Shown: positions 1 to 9,060, counted from the first letter of the stretch. The stretch is DNA of 51,849 bases from Nostoc linckia FACHB-104 (GCF_014696615.1 NZ_JACJQJ010000060.1:1-51849); one strand, 5' to 3'. Notes: generated from the letters alone by a model not told the origin. Program-made: numbers and translations.

Positions 1-484
1 ATGTTGCACTAGTGAACCACAACCTCAATTTGGAGTACCATCTGGGAAAATATCATACTTTCATGCTTGGTTGTGGGTTTTTCCCGTGATTGACTGACTT
101 GTAAATAGTGTTGACAGTTGACGGATGACTGTTGACTGGAAAGAGATATTTTCATGCGTGCTGATGTACGCAGTTAATGACGACTGTTGGCAAATCAACT
201 GGGGGGTTTGACCCATCAATTGAATATTTTCAGTGCGTTTGAACGCACTTTGTCTATTAGCCCGCAATTCATTGCAGGGCGGGAGAACAACACAAAGCGA
301 AGGTTTTGGTGATGGAGGTTATACCCCTCAATTAATTAACCAACAGCATCATCATTCATTTCCAGGTGGGATGACTGCGCCCTTGGTGATTCCCAAGATG
401 GTACAAAGTAGCTGAGATAATAGGGTATCTCAAACTTTTTGCTACCAACTAGAGGACTTTTCAAACATTTTCTTCAGTATATTT

Positions 485-830
485 ACTGTTTAACAAGGAA
501 AATAACCTCATTCACGAGCTTCCGAGCCTCATTCACGAGGAAAATAACCTCATTCACGAGCTTCTGAGCCTCATTCACGAGGAAAATAACCTCATTAATG
601 AACTTCTGAGCCTCATTAATGAACTTCCGAGCCTCATTAACGAGGAAAATAACCTCATTAATGAGCTTCTGAGCCTCATTCACGAGGAAAATAACCTCAT
701 TCACGAGCTTCTGAGCCTCATTCACGAGGAAAATAACCTCATTAATGAGCTTCCGAGCCTCGTTCACGAGGAAAATAACCTCATTAATGAGCTTCTGAGC
801 CTCATTCACGAGGAAAATAACCTCATTAAT
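485..830. repeat. 21-bp/42-bp tandem repeat array
   Basis: About sixteen 21-bp units share the core CCTCATTMAYGA and mostly alternate between two types, one starting GAAAATAA and one starting CTTCTGAG, which gives a 42-bp higher-order period. One stretch (about 583-645) has an extra unit. Because 21 is a multiple of three, no stop codon arises in the minus frame (7-residue repeats such as NEVIFLV and NEAQKLI) or in one plus frame (ENNLIHELLSLIHE). There is no flanking gene-like sequence or ribosome-binding site, so it is best read as a minisatellite. Confidence 0.85.
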
Positions 831-835
831 TTAAT

Positions 836-961
836 TAGGATTTACGCAAAAATAACGTAACTCCGTCATTACGACAGATCGCAAAGTAATCTCCCCTGAC
901 GCTGGGATTGCTTCCCTACACTTCGTTGCGGTCGCAATGACACGGCGTTGCGTAAGTCCTA
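836..961. mobile_element. MITE-like element, 126 bp
   Basis: The ends are 14-bp imperfect terminal inverted repeats, TAGGATTTACGCAA (836-849) and TTGCGTAAGTCCTA (948-961), matching at 13 of 14 positions. The element is flanked by the direct repeat TTAAT (831-835 and 962-966), which looks like a target-site duplication. It has no coding capacity, so a transposase elsewhere in the genome would have to move it. The parent insertion-sequence family cannot be named from this window. Confidence 0.65.
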
Positions 962-981
962 TTAATTTCTGAAAGTCCTTT

Positions 982-1014
982 AATTACGAATTACGAATTA
1001 CGAATTACGAATTA
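982..1014. repeat. Heptanucleotide tandem repeat (AATTACG)n
   Basis: About four and a half perfect copies of a 7-bp unit, a short tandemly repeated repetitive (STRR) sequence of the filamentous cyanobacterial type. Confidence 0.85.
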
Positions 1015-1160
1015 GATTGAATAATATATATAAATACGCAAAGTGCAGCAAGATAGGGTAAAAACTAATGCTGGGGGATTTTTTCCAAAGAATTAGCCGT
1101 AAAATAGCCACAAAGCTAAGATTATCCTCTTCCCCAGACACCGAGGTGTAGAGCAACCCT

Positions 1161-3551
1161 ATGTCTAACCCCCGGCTTGAATTTTTATTGCAGGTACTCA
1201 AGGCGACAGCAGAAAGCAACGGCAATGCTGAGGTGATTCACCCACTGCTGCAAGCCAACCAAGAACTGCTGGATATGGAATTTGCCGAAGTTTTATGCAA
1301 TTGGGCAATGCCAACTCTGGCAAACTTAGAGACAGCACAAGCACACAACACTGTAATAGATATTATCAATTTCAGTATACTGTTGTGGGAGTTTCCTTTA
1401 GGGAACCGGGCGAATAATTTGGAAATTGCCATTACAGGTTATGAAATTGTCCTCACTGTTTTTACCCGCGATCGCTTTCCCATCGATTGGGCAATGACGC
1501 AAAACAACTTGGGCATTGCTTACTCTAAACGCATCAAAGGGGAGAAAGCAGAGAATTTAGAACAAGCCATCCAATCCTACCAACTGGCTTTATTAGAATA
1601 CACCCGCGATCGCTTTCCCATCGATTGGGCAACGACGCAAAACAACTTGGGCATTGCTTACTGTAACCGCATCAAAGGGGAGAAAGCAGAGAATTTAGAA
1701 CAAGCCATCCAATCCTACCAACAGGCTTTATTAGTTCGCACCCGCGATCGCTTTCCCATCGATTGGGCAATGACGCAAAACAACCTGGGCAATGCTTACA
1801 GAAACCGCATCAAAGGGGACAAAGCAGAGAATTTAGAACAAGCCATCCAATCCTACCAACAGGCTTTATTAGTTCGCACCCGCGAGGCTTTGCCCCAAAA
1901 CCATGCTGAAACTGCTTTCAATTTGGGCTTGGCTTATATAGATGCAGAACGCTTTGCAGATGCTTACGACATTTTTAAATCTGCCATTAACACTGTAGAA
2001 TTCCTGCGGGGTGAAATTTTCTCTGGCGATGATGTCAAACAAAAACTCGCAGAAGAATACAACAGGATTTACAGCCGCATGGTAGAAGTTTGTCTGAAGT
2101 TAGAATACTACGACCAAGCAGTGGAATACATTGAACGCAGCAAAACCCGTAATTTGGTGGAACTGCTGGTAAATCAAGGTTCGCCACAACTGCAACAGCT
2201 TGAACAAGAAATTGCCATAGAAAAGCGCCGTCTAGCAGCCACAGAAAACCCAGAACCAACACAGCTTAACCAACTGCGCCAACAACGCAAGCAGTTAATT
2301 GAACAGGTGACTGGTAAACAAATTGAGTATGCGGAAATTCCCAGGCTGTTAGATGATCGCACCGCTATTGTGCAATGGTATCTATTTAATGATTGCTTCC
2401 GGGCTTTCATCATCACCCACCAAAACCAATCACCCCAAATATGGCAATCAACAGCTGAAGATTTGCAAGCTTTAAAAAATTGGTTTGATGAATATCTGGA
2501 AAGTTACAACCAAGAAAAACCTCTGTGGCGATATCAGCTAGCCGCAAAACTCCAGGAATTAGCAGACATCCTACATATTAATGATGTTCTCGCTTTAGTT
2601 CCCGAAACCTGCCAAGCTTTAATTCTCGTCCCCCATCGCTTCCTACATTTATTACCGCTTCACGCTTTACCCTTAGCGCGAGAAGAAGAGAATCTCTTAG
2701 ACAAATTCCCCCTTGGTGTGAGATATGCACCCAGTTGTCAGCTTTTGAAGTTTGCCAAAAAACGGGAATATCAACCACAATCAAGTTTATTCGCGATTCA
2801 AGACCCCAACGACAACCTGATTTATACAAATCTGGAAGTCGAAACAATTCAGCGACATTTTCACCCCACAACTGTTTTACAAAAAGACCAAGCCACTAAA
2901 CCAGCTTTATTACAAACCGTTGATAGTTTTCGTGATGTGCAAGTAGTTCACTTTTCTTGTCACGGCTATTTTGATATTGAATTCCCTGTAAATTCTGCCA
3001 TTTCCCTAGCTGATTCTAGCCTTTCCGCCATGAGTGCCAATCCTAATTCTCCGCAACGCGAGCGAAGATTAGCAGATGGTAACACCATTGACCTCGAAAA
3101 ATGCCTCACCCTACCAGATATTTTTAATCTCAACTTACCAGAATGCCGCCTCGTCACCCTTTCCGCCTGCGAAACTGCACTCACCAACCCCTTTAGCACC
3201 AGCGATGAATATATTGGTTTACCGAGTGGCTTTCTCAAAGCCGGCAGTTCTAGCGTAGTCAGTAGCCTGTGGTCAGTAGATGATTTTGTCACAGCTTTAT
3301 TAATGATTCGATTTTACGACAATCTGTCATCTCTCCCCGTTGCCCAAGCTTTGTGTGCAGCCCAGTCTTGGTTACGCCACGCCACCCAACCCGATTTAAT
3401 TAAGTGGACAGAACAACACCCAAATATCAGCGAAGAAAATAAGCAAACAATTCTGAATCGGTTAATTAAACACTATGAATCTGCAAATCCCAACGATAAA
3501 CCCTTTGGTAAACCTGCGGCTTGGGCTGGCTTTTGCTCCATTGGACATTAA
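1161..3551 (+). CDS. TPR-CHAT caspase-like protein (candidate CATRA-type cassette)
   Basis: A 796-residue cytosolic protein with no signal peptide. Residues about 60-290 are tetratricopeptide-like repeats of the NNLGIAY...AIQSYQ type. Three of these are nearly identical 46-residue units. The C-terminal half (about 430-796) is a CHAT domain of the caspase superfamily: the catalytic His lies in HFSCHG (His601), the Cys in LSACET (Cys670), followed by SLWSVDD and a closing AAWAGF strand. CHAT proteases cleave partner proteins when TPR or similar sensors are triggered. The next two co-oriented genes probably belong to the same unit, in which this would be the protease. The substrate is unknown. 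The start at 1161 has only a weak ribosome-binding site. Confidence 0.85.
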   Translation: MSNPRLEFLLQVLKATAESNGNAEVIHPLLQANQELLDMEFAEVLCNWAMPTLANLETAQAHNTVIDIINFSILLWEFPLGNRANNLEIAITGYEIVLTVFTRDRFPIDWAMTQNNLGIAYSKRIKGEKAENLEQAIQSYQLALLEYTRDRFPIDWATTQNNLGIAYCNRIKGEKAENLEQAIQSYQQALLVRTRDRFPIDWAMTQNNLGNAYRNRIKGDKAENLEQAIQSYQQALLVRTREALPQNHAETAFNLGLAYIDAERFADAYDIFKSAINTVEFLRGEIFSGDDVKQKLAEEYNRIYSRMVEVCLKLEYYDQAVEYIERSKTRNLVELLVNQGSPQLQQLEQEIAIEKRRLAATENPEPTQLNQLRQQRKQLIEQVTGKQIEYAEIPRLLDDRTAIVQWYLFNDCFRAFIITHQNQSPQIWQSTAEDLQALKNWFDEYLESYNQEKPLWRYQLAAKLQELADILHINDVLALVPETCQALILVPHRFLHLLPLHALPLAREEENLLDKFPLGVRYAPSCQLLKFAKKREYQPQSSLFAIQDPNDNLIYTNLEVETIQRHFHPTTVLQKDQATKPALLQTVDSFRDVQVVHFSCHGYFDIEFPVNSAISLADSSLSAMSANPNSPQRERRLADGNTIDLEKCLTLPDIFNLNLPECRLVTLSACETALTNPFSTSDEYIGLPSGFLKAGSSSVVSSLWSVDDFVTALLMIRFYDNLSSLPVAQALCAAQSWLRHATQPDLIKWTEQHPNISEENKQTILNRLIKHYESANPNDKPFGKPAAWAGFCSIGH
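1465..1878 (+). repeat. Three near-identical 138-bp coding repeats
   Basis: The copies start at 1465, 1603 and 1741, and a partial fourth starts at 1879. Each encodes 46 residues beginning RDRFPIDWA and spanning one TPR-type helical pair. They differ at only a few positions, including silent ones, so they duplicated recently or are kept alike by gene conversion. Confidence 0.9.
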
Positions 3552-3603
3552 ACTCTCGCATACCCGACATACCGCCCGCAGGCTGGAAGCCTGGGGCTAT
3601 CAC

Positions 3604-3658
3604 TACAAAGCCCACCTTCGTGGGCTGATTTCTTTAGCCCACGAAGGTGGGCTTTGTA
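3604..3658. repeat. Perfect 23-bp inverted repeat
   Basis: Arms 3604-3626 and 3636-3658 are exact reverse complements around a 9-base loop. The core is AAGCCCACCTTCGTGGGCT. It sits between the CHAT gene and its small neighbour. It could fold as a very stable hairpin that attenuates transcription, or be a dispersed palindromic repeat. No clear T-run follows it. Confidence 0.85.
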
Positions 3659-3744
3659 CAATTAGCCGCACCATTCTATGGTGACGGCGGATTTTCGGGA
3701 TAGTGAGGGATCTAAATCATAAAATCTTGATGGAGGTAACAATC

Positions 3745-4101
3745 ATGGCAATTGATGAAGATAAGAATATTGTTGAGGCTTTTTTTCAAGTCGTAAACAA
3801 GCAAGGATTTGTATTTGATCAACAAAGTCAAGCCGATTTGTCAGCAATCAAGCAAACCTTAGCCGAATTAGAGAATCAACCAATCTCAGTAGCATCGGAT
3901 GCCATTATCGCTTGGTATAAGCAATATCCAGATATCAGAGATGCTGTGCTATTTACCGCCAGAGAAATTACTATCAAAAAACGCAATCCCGCTAATCAAG
4001 AAGGAACTTTAATCAATCAATTCCCAGATTATCAGCGTATTATTGATGAGCGACAAAATACACCCCAGCCAGAAGCCACAAAAGAAACTAAGCCAAAATG
4101 A
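3745..4101 (+). CDS. Small CATRA-associated-like protein
   Basis: A 118-residue soluble protein with no signal peptide or membrane segment. ATG 3745 is chosen because GGAGG lies 8 bases upstream (3732-3736). An in-frame upstream GTG has no such site. The N-terminal part (MAIDEDKNIVEAFFQVV) is predicted mostly helical and the last 20 residues are polar and probably disordered. It lies between a TPR-CHAT gene and a gene for a protein with C-terminal membrane helices. That order and size match the small partner of published CATRA conflict systems, where it is thought to be a regulator or adaptor. The assignment rests on context and recollection of the family, not on an alignment. Confidence 0.55.
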   Translation: MAIDEDKNIVEAFFQVVNKQGFVFDQQSQADLSAIKQTLAELENQPISVASDAIIAWYKQYPDIRDAVLFTAREITIKKRNPANQEGTLINQFPDYQRIIDERQNTPQPEATKETKPK

Positions 4102-4232
4102 ATCTCAATACTTTTCGGTTAAGGGTAAAAGGGGAAGGGGAAAGGGGGAAATAAAAAACCTTTTACCCTTACCCTTTAACCTTTACCCAAACCCAATTCC
4201 AAGTTGAAAATCCTGAACCGAGCAGTCTTTAA

Positions 4233-5705
4233 ATGAGTCCTAAAGTCTACGCGCCCAATGTCCATTTATTCGCTTTTTCTCTGCAACATAGCGCCGAATC
4301 TGGCGATGATGCAGATGTTAAGGATAAACATTGGCTGTGGGAAACCTGCAATCAAATCATCCACAAAATATTGCAGCAAAAATTTGATTTGATGCAATGG
4401 CTGGACTTAGAAAAAGAGCCGGATAATCCTACTGTTGGTTTAATCAAAGACGATAAACAGATGGAATTAGCCCCTCTCGCTGGGGAAGTGATTGTAGATA
4501 GTCAGTCATCTTTACTACTAATTAAAGGGTTTGCCTATCCCTTGAGACTTTATGATAGTTATGGCTTGTGGCTAAATTTTCGCCGCCCTGAAACTGAAAA
4601 CGATCAGCGCACTGAAGACGTAGATATTCAAATTTTCCGCCAGCTAAATCCCGATAATTGCTTGCTGTTAACAGGAAGCGATCGCTTTCTCGGTGAAACT
4701 TTAATTATCACCGCTTGGTTGTCATCAGACCAAGATCCACAAGACCAAAAAGCCTTAAAAAATCTAGCTGATGAATGTCTCACAGCTTTCTTTCCCAACA
4801 ATTACCCAATTCCCCCATTTGCCCGTTCAGCCACTTTATTTAATAACCCAATTTTTGAATACGGTCTTTTTAGTCAACTCACAAATTACCGCCACATTTT
4901 AGTTTGGTTCTTCCAAGACACCGAAGCCGATGAAAAGTTTAATAGTTATCAAGAACAGCTATTAGATTTATTTTTCTTCCGCGCTAAAGTGGTGAAAGCT
5001 TTCCAAAAAAGCCGCGAAGTCTACGAAGACACCAATAAATATTATGCAAAAATTGAAAAAGAAATTAATAATTTACAGCAGTTGAATGATGATAAAATAT
5101 TAAGTGATGAGCAATTAGAATCATTCAGCGATAAATTAAAAACCCTGCCGAAAATGGCATTAGACTATGCCAACTTGCTGCGATATCTAGAAGCATATCA
5201 AAACACAATTGCCATTAATGGGCGCAATTATGCCGATAGACTGCAACAAATTCGCGGCATAGTCAAAGATGAAGATATCAGCTTTTTAGAAAAATTTAGC
5301 TTAGAAAACTGTCCCGACTTCCAAGAACAGATTAAAGCCGAACTAGGCTATTTTACGCATGGTTCCAGCTTACTCGACAAAGCGATCGCCTCAATTCGCG
5401 GCCGAGTAGAAATAGACAGAACCAAAAGCGATCGCCTAGCCGAGAATAAGAAAGAAAAGAGCGATCGCAATTTGCAAATTACCATTTTAGCCGTAGGTAC
5501 AGGCATCGGCGCAGGTGGAATAATGGCATCCAGTTACACTTTATTGCAAAGCGATCCCTTGTTCACTCTTGTTAAACCTCCAGAGATTAACCGCTTTACC
5601 TCATCAATTGCTTACAGCTTACTTTTTGGTTTAGCAGTAGGCTTATTCATTTTAGGATGCGATAAAATCTGGCAATGTTTTCACAGAAAAAAGGCGAAAG
5701 AGTGA
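4233..5705 (+). CDS. Membrane-anchored CATRA-like protein
   Basis: A 490-residue protein. The N-terminus (NVHLFAFSL, residues 9-17) and the following mixed alpha/beta region suggest an intracellular domain. Residues about 235-400 are strongly helical and charged, possibly coiled coil. Two hydrophobic segments, about 413-437 and 458-480, should be membrane-spanning helices that hold the protein in the membrane with most of it in the cytoplasm. There is no recognisable enzyme motif. Its place third after a TPR-CHAT protease and a small protein suggests the CATRA component (caspase- and TPR-repeat-associated), a proposed sensor or effector that the CHAT enzyme would cleave. I infer the role from layout. 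A lineage-specific membrane protein of unrelated function is the alternative. Confidence 0.55.
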   Translation: MSPKVYAPNVHLFAFSLQHSAESGDDADVKDKHWLWETCNQIIHKILQQKFDLMQWLDLEKEPDNPTVGLIKDDKQMELAPLAGEVIVDSQSSLLLIKGFAYPLRLYDSYGLWLNFRRPETENDQRTEDVDIQIFRQLNPDNCLLLTGSDRFLGETLIITAWLSSDQDPQDQKALKNLADECLTAFFPNNYPIPPFARSATLFNNPIFEYGLFSQLTNYRHILVWFFQDTEADEKFNSYQEQLLDLFFFRAKVVKAFQKSREVYEDTNKYYAKIEKEINNLQQLNDDKILSDEQLESFSDKLKTLPKMALDYANLLRYLEAYQNTIAINGRNYADRLQQIRGIVKDEDISFLEKFSLENCPDFQEQIKAELGYFTHGSSLLDKAIASIRGRVEIDRTKSDRLAENKKEKSDRNLQITILAVGTGIGAGGIMASSYTLLQSDPLFTLVKPPEINRFTSSIAYSLLFGLAVGLFILGCDKIWQCFHRKKAKE

Positions 5706-5826
5706 ATTAAAAAATTATCCAGTAGCAGAAATACACACATCCACGTGGGATATAAATCCCTAAAAACTGCTGTAAACTTCTTTCTGTCCCCTTCCCCCTT
5801 CCCCATTCCCCCTTCCCCTATCATCA

Positions 5827-7008
5827 ATGCTATACAGAAGATTTGGACGCACAGAATTACAAATCCCGGTATTTTCCTGCGGTGGGATGAGATACCAATT
5901 CAAATGGCAGGATGTTTCCCCTGCAGAAATTCCCCAAGATAAGCAAGATAATCTGGAAGCGACGATTCGCCGGGCGCTGGATTTAGGCATTAATCATATC
6001 GAAACTGCGCGTGGTTATGGCACTTCGGAAATGCAATTGGGGCAAGTATTACCCAAGTTTCCCCGCGAAAAGTTGATTGTGCAGACAAAAGTTAGCCCTG
6101 TTGAAGATTCTAAGGAATTTAGAGAGACATTTGAGCGATCGCTAAACTATCTACAACTCGATTATGTTGATTTACTAGGGCTACATGGTATTAATCATGG
6201 TGAATCTTTGCACCATAGCATCCGTCCTGGTGGCTGTTTAGAAGTAGCAAAACAGTTACAAGCTGAAGGGAAAGTACGATTTATCGGCTTTTCTACCCAC
6301 GGCCCTACAGATGTAATTGTGGAAGCCATCAATACCAATCAATTTGATTATGTGAATCTGCATTGGTACTACATAAATCAATGGAATTGGCCTGCAATTG
6401 CCGCCGCTACTCAGCACGATATGGGGGTATTTATTATTAGCCCATCTGATAAAGGCGGGATGCTATATAAACCACCGCAAAAATTAGTGGATTTGTGCGC
6501 GCCTTTGAGTCCAATGGTGTTTAACGATTTATTTTGCCTCAGTCATCCCCAAGTACATACCCTCAGTTTAGGCGCATCCAAACCCCAAGACTTTGACGAA
6601 CACGTAAAAACCCTAGACTTGCTAGACAGAGCCGATGAAATTTTACCGCCAATCATTGCCCGATTAGAAGCAGAAGCGATCGCCACTTTGGGAGAAGACT
6701 GGGTAAAAACCTGGCGCTTAAATTTGCCCAGCTTTGAGCAAACACCAGGACAAGTGAATATGCAAGTCATATTGTGGCTGTGGAATTTAGCGATCGCCTA
6801 CGATATGATTGACTACGCCAAAATGCGCTACAACTTACTAGGCAATGCTAGTCACTGGTTTCCTGGCAACAAAGCCGACAAAATAGACGAACTAGACTTA
6901 CGCTTATGTCTTGCTAATAGCCCTCAAGCACATAAAATCCCCCAAATTTTAAAACAAGCACATCAACTATTAGGGGGTGAAGCGGTTAAACGTTTGTCGC
7001 AGGAATAA
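5827..7008 (+). CDS. Aldo/keto reductase family protein
   Basis: A 393-residue NAD(P)H-dependent oxidoreductase of the AKR fold. Residues 1-270 form the barrel, with the usual tetrad readable as Glu59 (IETARGYG, in place of the common Asp), Tyr64, Lys88 (VQTK) and His120 (LGLHG). The 120-residue C-terminal extension is predicted helical and lacks the CxxC-rich ferredoxin-like end of many relatives of this class, so no Fe-S cluster is expected. The natural substrate cannot be told. The gene starts at an ATG after a pyrimidine-rich stretch (TTCCCCC repeats) and stands alone 120 bases after the CATRA-like gene. It could be co-transcribed with that gene but is probably unrelated. Confidence 0.85.
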   Translation: MLYRRFGRTELQIPVFSCGGMRYQFKWQDVSPAEIPQDKQDNLEATIRRALDLGINHIETARGYGTSEMQLGQVLPKFPREKLIVQTKVSPVEDSKEFRETFERSLNYLQLDYVDLLGLHGINHGESLHHSIRPGGCLEVAKQLQAEGKVRFIGFSTHGPTDVIVEAINTNQFDYVNLHWYYINQWNWPAIAAATQHDMGVFIISPSDKGGMLYKPPQKLVDLCAPLSPMVFNDLFCLSHPQVHTLSLGASKPQDFDEHVKTLDLLDRADEILPPIIARLEAEAIATLGEDWVKTWRLNLPSFEQTPGQVNMQVILWLWNLAIAYDMIDYAKMRYNLLGNASHWFPGNKADKIDELDLRLCLANSPQAHKIPQILKQAHQLLGGEAVKRLSQE

Positions 7009-7062
7009 CAGGGAACAGGGGAAAGGGGAAAGGTAAAAGGGGAAAAGGGATAGAATTACCAA

Positions 7063-7449
7063 TTACCCATTATTCTTAAATTTCATCTTCAAGTTAGTAA
7101 AATGCAAAATTGCTTGAATCATTTCTTTTTGTTCTGACTTTAAATTCAATTTGTCTAAAGCTTGATTAAAGTCAGTACCATGATGCAATTCTTTAGCTAA
7201 TTTTGTCCGTTGTGAGGAATTTAAAACAGCGTAAATTTCTTTATTTCTGCGTTGCCTTATAGCCTGGAGTCTTTGTTTCTGTAAAGGAGTTAAATCACCT
7301 TCAGAATATGAGTTAGGAGCTTGAGCAATTACCAAAGTAGATTGAGCATTAATCTTCTCTGGTAATGCTGTGGCAATTCCTGGCAGTAATAATATAACGA
7401 TAAAAATATTAGCTAACATATACAATAACTTAGTTAATTTAGCTACCAT
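7063..7449 (-). CDS. LTxxQ (Spy/CpxP-like) exported protein
   Basis: A 128-residue protein. The first 28 residues are a signal peptide (KLLYMLANIFIVILLLPGIATA). The mature part carries two helix-start motifs, LTPLQKQRLQAIRQ (about 54-67) and the later NLKSEQKEMIQAIL, as in the LTxxQ family of periplasmic proteins that act as ATP-independent chaperones or envelope-stress and metal sensors (Spy, CpxP, CnrX). The protein is mostly helical and ends in a basic tail. No two-component or sigma-factor partner is adjacent. The gene converges on the aldo/keto reductase gene. Confidence 0.65.
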   Translation of the reverse strand: MVAKLTKLLYMLANIFIVILLLPGIATALPEKINAQSTLVIAQAPNSYSEGDLTPLQKQRLQAIRQRRNKEIYAVLNSSQRTKLAKELHHGTDFNQALDKLNLKSEQKEMIQAILHFTNLKMKFKNNG

Positions 7450-7971
7450 ATTTTATATTCCTAACTCAAGTGTTTAGACAATTCTCAATGATTTATTTAT
7501 TAAATATTGACTACTTGTATTCATCTTATGGGAAAAGGGGATCAAAAATAATTCGTAATTCGTAATTTGTAATTTTAAACAAATCTACATAGCAAATTAA
7601 ATTTTATAAGTCAATACATTTCAGTAAAACTAGTTACCCAACAAAAAACTGAACAATAATTTTGGAGGGGGTTTGGGGGACGCAACCGTCACCCAATCGG
7701 GGGTTTGGGGGATTCTCCCCCAATTCTGCTAGCTGTTTACACAACTGACAAATCAATCACGAATGAGCTTATCTAAACTGTATTGTTTTATAAGTTTCTT
7801 GTGAGATGGGTATCTTAACACCCCTGATCAAACTTGTGCGTTAGGCATAAGCCGTAACGCACGCTACATGATACTTCAAATTGATATTAGATCAGACTAG
7901 AGAATCTAAAAATATTAAGTGGTACGTTATTTAGCTAACGTACCACAGAGAAAATTACTCAGTAGTAAATA
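7450..7971. other. Intergenic region without a gene
   Basis: About 520 bases. It holds a degenerate AATTCGT-type heptamer repeat near 7548-7572, a member of a dispersed repeat (7836-7862, arms GTGCGTTA/TAACGCAC), and the M48 terminator at 7919-7946. Its left end should carry the promoter for the LTxxQ gene. I see no open frame worth calling. Confidence 0.6.
7919..7946 (-). terminator. Rho-independent-type terminator of the M48 gene
   Basis: A perfect 11-bp stem, GTGGTACGTTA/TAACGTACCAC, with a 6-base loop lies 25 bases beyond the M48 stop codon. In the direction of transcription it is followed by an AT-rich tract containing five consecutive T. Confidence 0.7.
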
Positions 7972-8934
7972 TCACTCAGACCGTTTAATTCTGTTAATTT
8001 CCTGTTGCAATTCTTCAATTTGACGGCGCAAATTTTCTGCATCAGTTCCGGAAGATTCGGAGGTAACATTTACTGCTCCCGAAGCAGGCGATCGCTGATA
8101 GTTTCCTTGGCGAATTTGCTGATATTCTTCTGATACTGCCCACTCACGTAAATAGTGTACACGCTCTACAGCAAAAGGATGAGTTAGCATCATGCCTTGA
8201 GCGCCGTTATACAACAAAAATTTGTACACTTGATTCAATCCATCTGAGTCTAATGCTTTGTAACTTTCTGACTGGCGGATGAATTCTTGTAAATTACATT
8301 CGTGGGCATATTTGATACTACCACCAGAAATTTTCATCATCGAAGACATTACGGGATTTAAGTCATCCATTAGCAACAGCGCCGCACGATCTGCTGATAA
8401 CTCTGCTTTGCGCCGCCATTCAAAAAAGGCGTAAATTAAGGCTTGAGTAACAAAATTTCCGAGCCCAAAGGTTAACTCTCCTAAGGCCGAAGCAGCACTC
8501 ATCGCCCACATCGCCATTTGAATTAAAATAGTATGACCACATTTAATATGCCCCAGTTCATGGGCTAGCACCGCCCGAATTTCGACTTCGTCTAGTAAGT
8601 CCAGTATCCCTGTATTTATGACTATGTAAGGATTCTCTTGCCCCAACGCATAGCTATTAGCTTGGGGGTTTTGCAAGACAAACAGTGCAGGTTCCGGATA
8701 GATATCCAAATCTCGCACACATTCGCGGAACATCTGGTAAATAGTGGAGTATTGACGTGGCCCAACTTGGATGGTGTTACCCATTAAATAAACTAATTGT
8801 GGGCGTTCATAGATAAATTCCACAAACTTACGGGCGATTAAATCAAATCCCGGCAAATTACGTAAAGCTTGCTCGGCTTGGCGATCCAGTGGATGCCTAA
8901 AGGCTTCGCTGGAAATTCCTGTGTAAGTTGGCAT
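7972..8934 (-). CDS. M48 family metallopeptidase
   Basis: A 320-residue zinc protease. The zinc site is HELGH (125-129) with Glu178 in ELSAD as third ligand, the HtpX/Oma1-like arrangement. Hydrophobic stretches between about 135 and 170 suggest membrane association. The C-terminal 30 residues (LRRQIEELQQEINRIK) form a short coiled coil that could mediate oligomerisation. M48 enzymes usually degrade damaged membrane proteins. The gene is followed by a strong terminator and reads away from the DinG-like gene, with the two starts about 126 bases apart. Confidence 0.9.
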   Translation of the reverse strand: MPTYTGISSEAFRHPLDRQAEQALRNLPGFDLIARKFVEFIYERPQLVYLMGNTIQVGPRQYSTIYQMFRECVRDLDIYPEPALFVLQNPQANSYALGQENPYIVINTGILDLLDEVEIRAVLAHELGHIKCGHTILIQMAMWAMSAASALGELTFGLGNFVTQALIYAFFEWRRKAELSADRAALLLMDDLNPVMSSMMKISGGSIKYAHECNLQEFIRQSESYKALDSDGLNQVYKFLLYNGAQGMMLTHPFAVERVHYLREWAVSEEYQQIRQGNYQRSPASGAVNVTSESSGTDAENLRRQIEELQQEINRIKRSE

Positions 8935-9060
8935 AATTTAGGGAAATAGGTGATTGGTCATTGTTGACTACAAAATAACTAGTGACTGATGGCTAATGCC
9001 AAGATAATAGAAATGGGGCAATTGGAAGTAAAAATCATATTTTAATGGGATTAAAAGCGT

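Larger units (their letters stand above)
1..1160. other. Repeat-rich intergenic region at left edge
   Basis: No convincing gene. It contains a short perfect hairpin (AGTGCGTT/AACGCACT, 232-249), a weak diverged inverted pair around 187-215 and 318-345, the 21/42-bp array, a MITE-like element and a 7-bp tandem repeat, each listed separately. The only long open frame (483-809, minus strand) is the repeat array itself. The last 140 bases presumably carry the promoter of the downstream CHAT gene, but no clear promoter or ribosome-binding site is visible. Confidence 0.6.

Noticed and set aside
187-345. Small genes containing TPQLICQQ / TPQLINQQ
   Set aside because: The similar peptides come from a diverged inverted repeat read on opposite strands. 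There are no gene-like starts and the frames are short.
483-809. 108-residue minus-strand open frame
   Set aside because: It is only the 21-bp repeat array read in one frame. The opposite strand is equally open, and there is no ribosome-binding site or flanking unique coding sequence.
485-830. CRISPR array
   Set aside because: Units are contiguous without unique spacers and there are no cas genes. The same applies to 30552-30761.
3475-3684. Frame at the 3' end of the CHAT gene
   Set aside because: It overlaps the CHAT C-terminus in another frame and continues through the palindrome. No family features.
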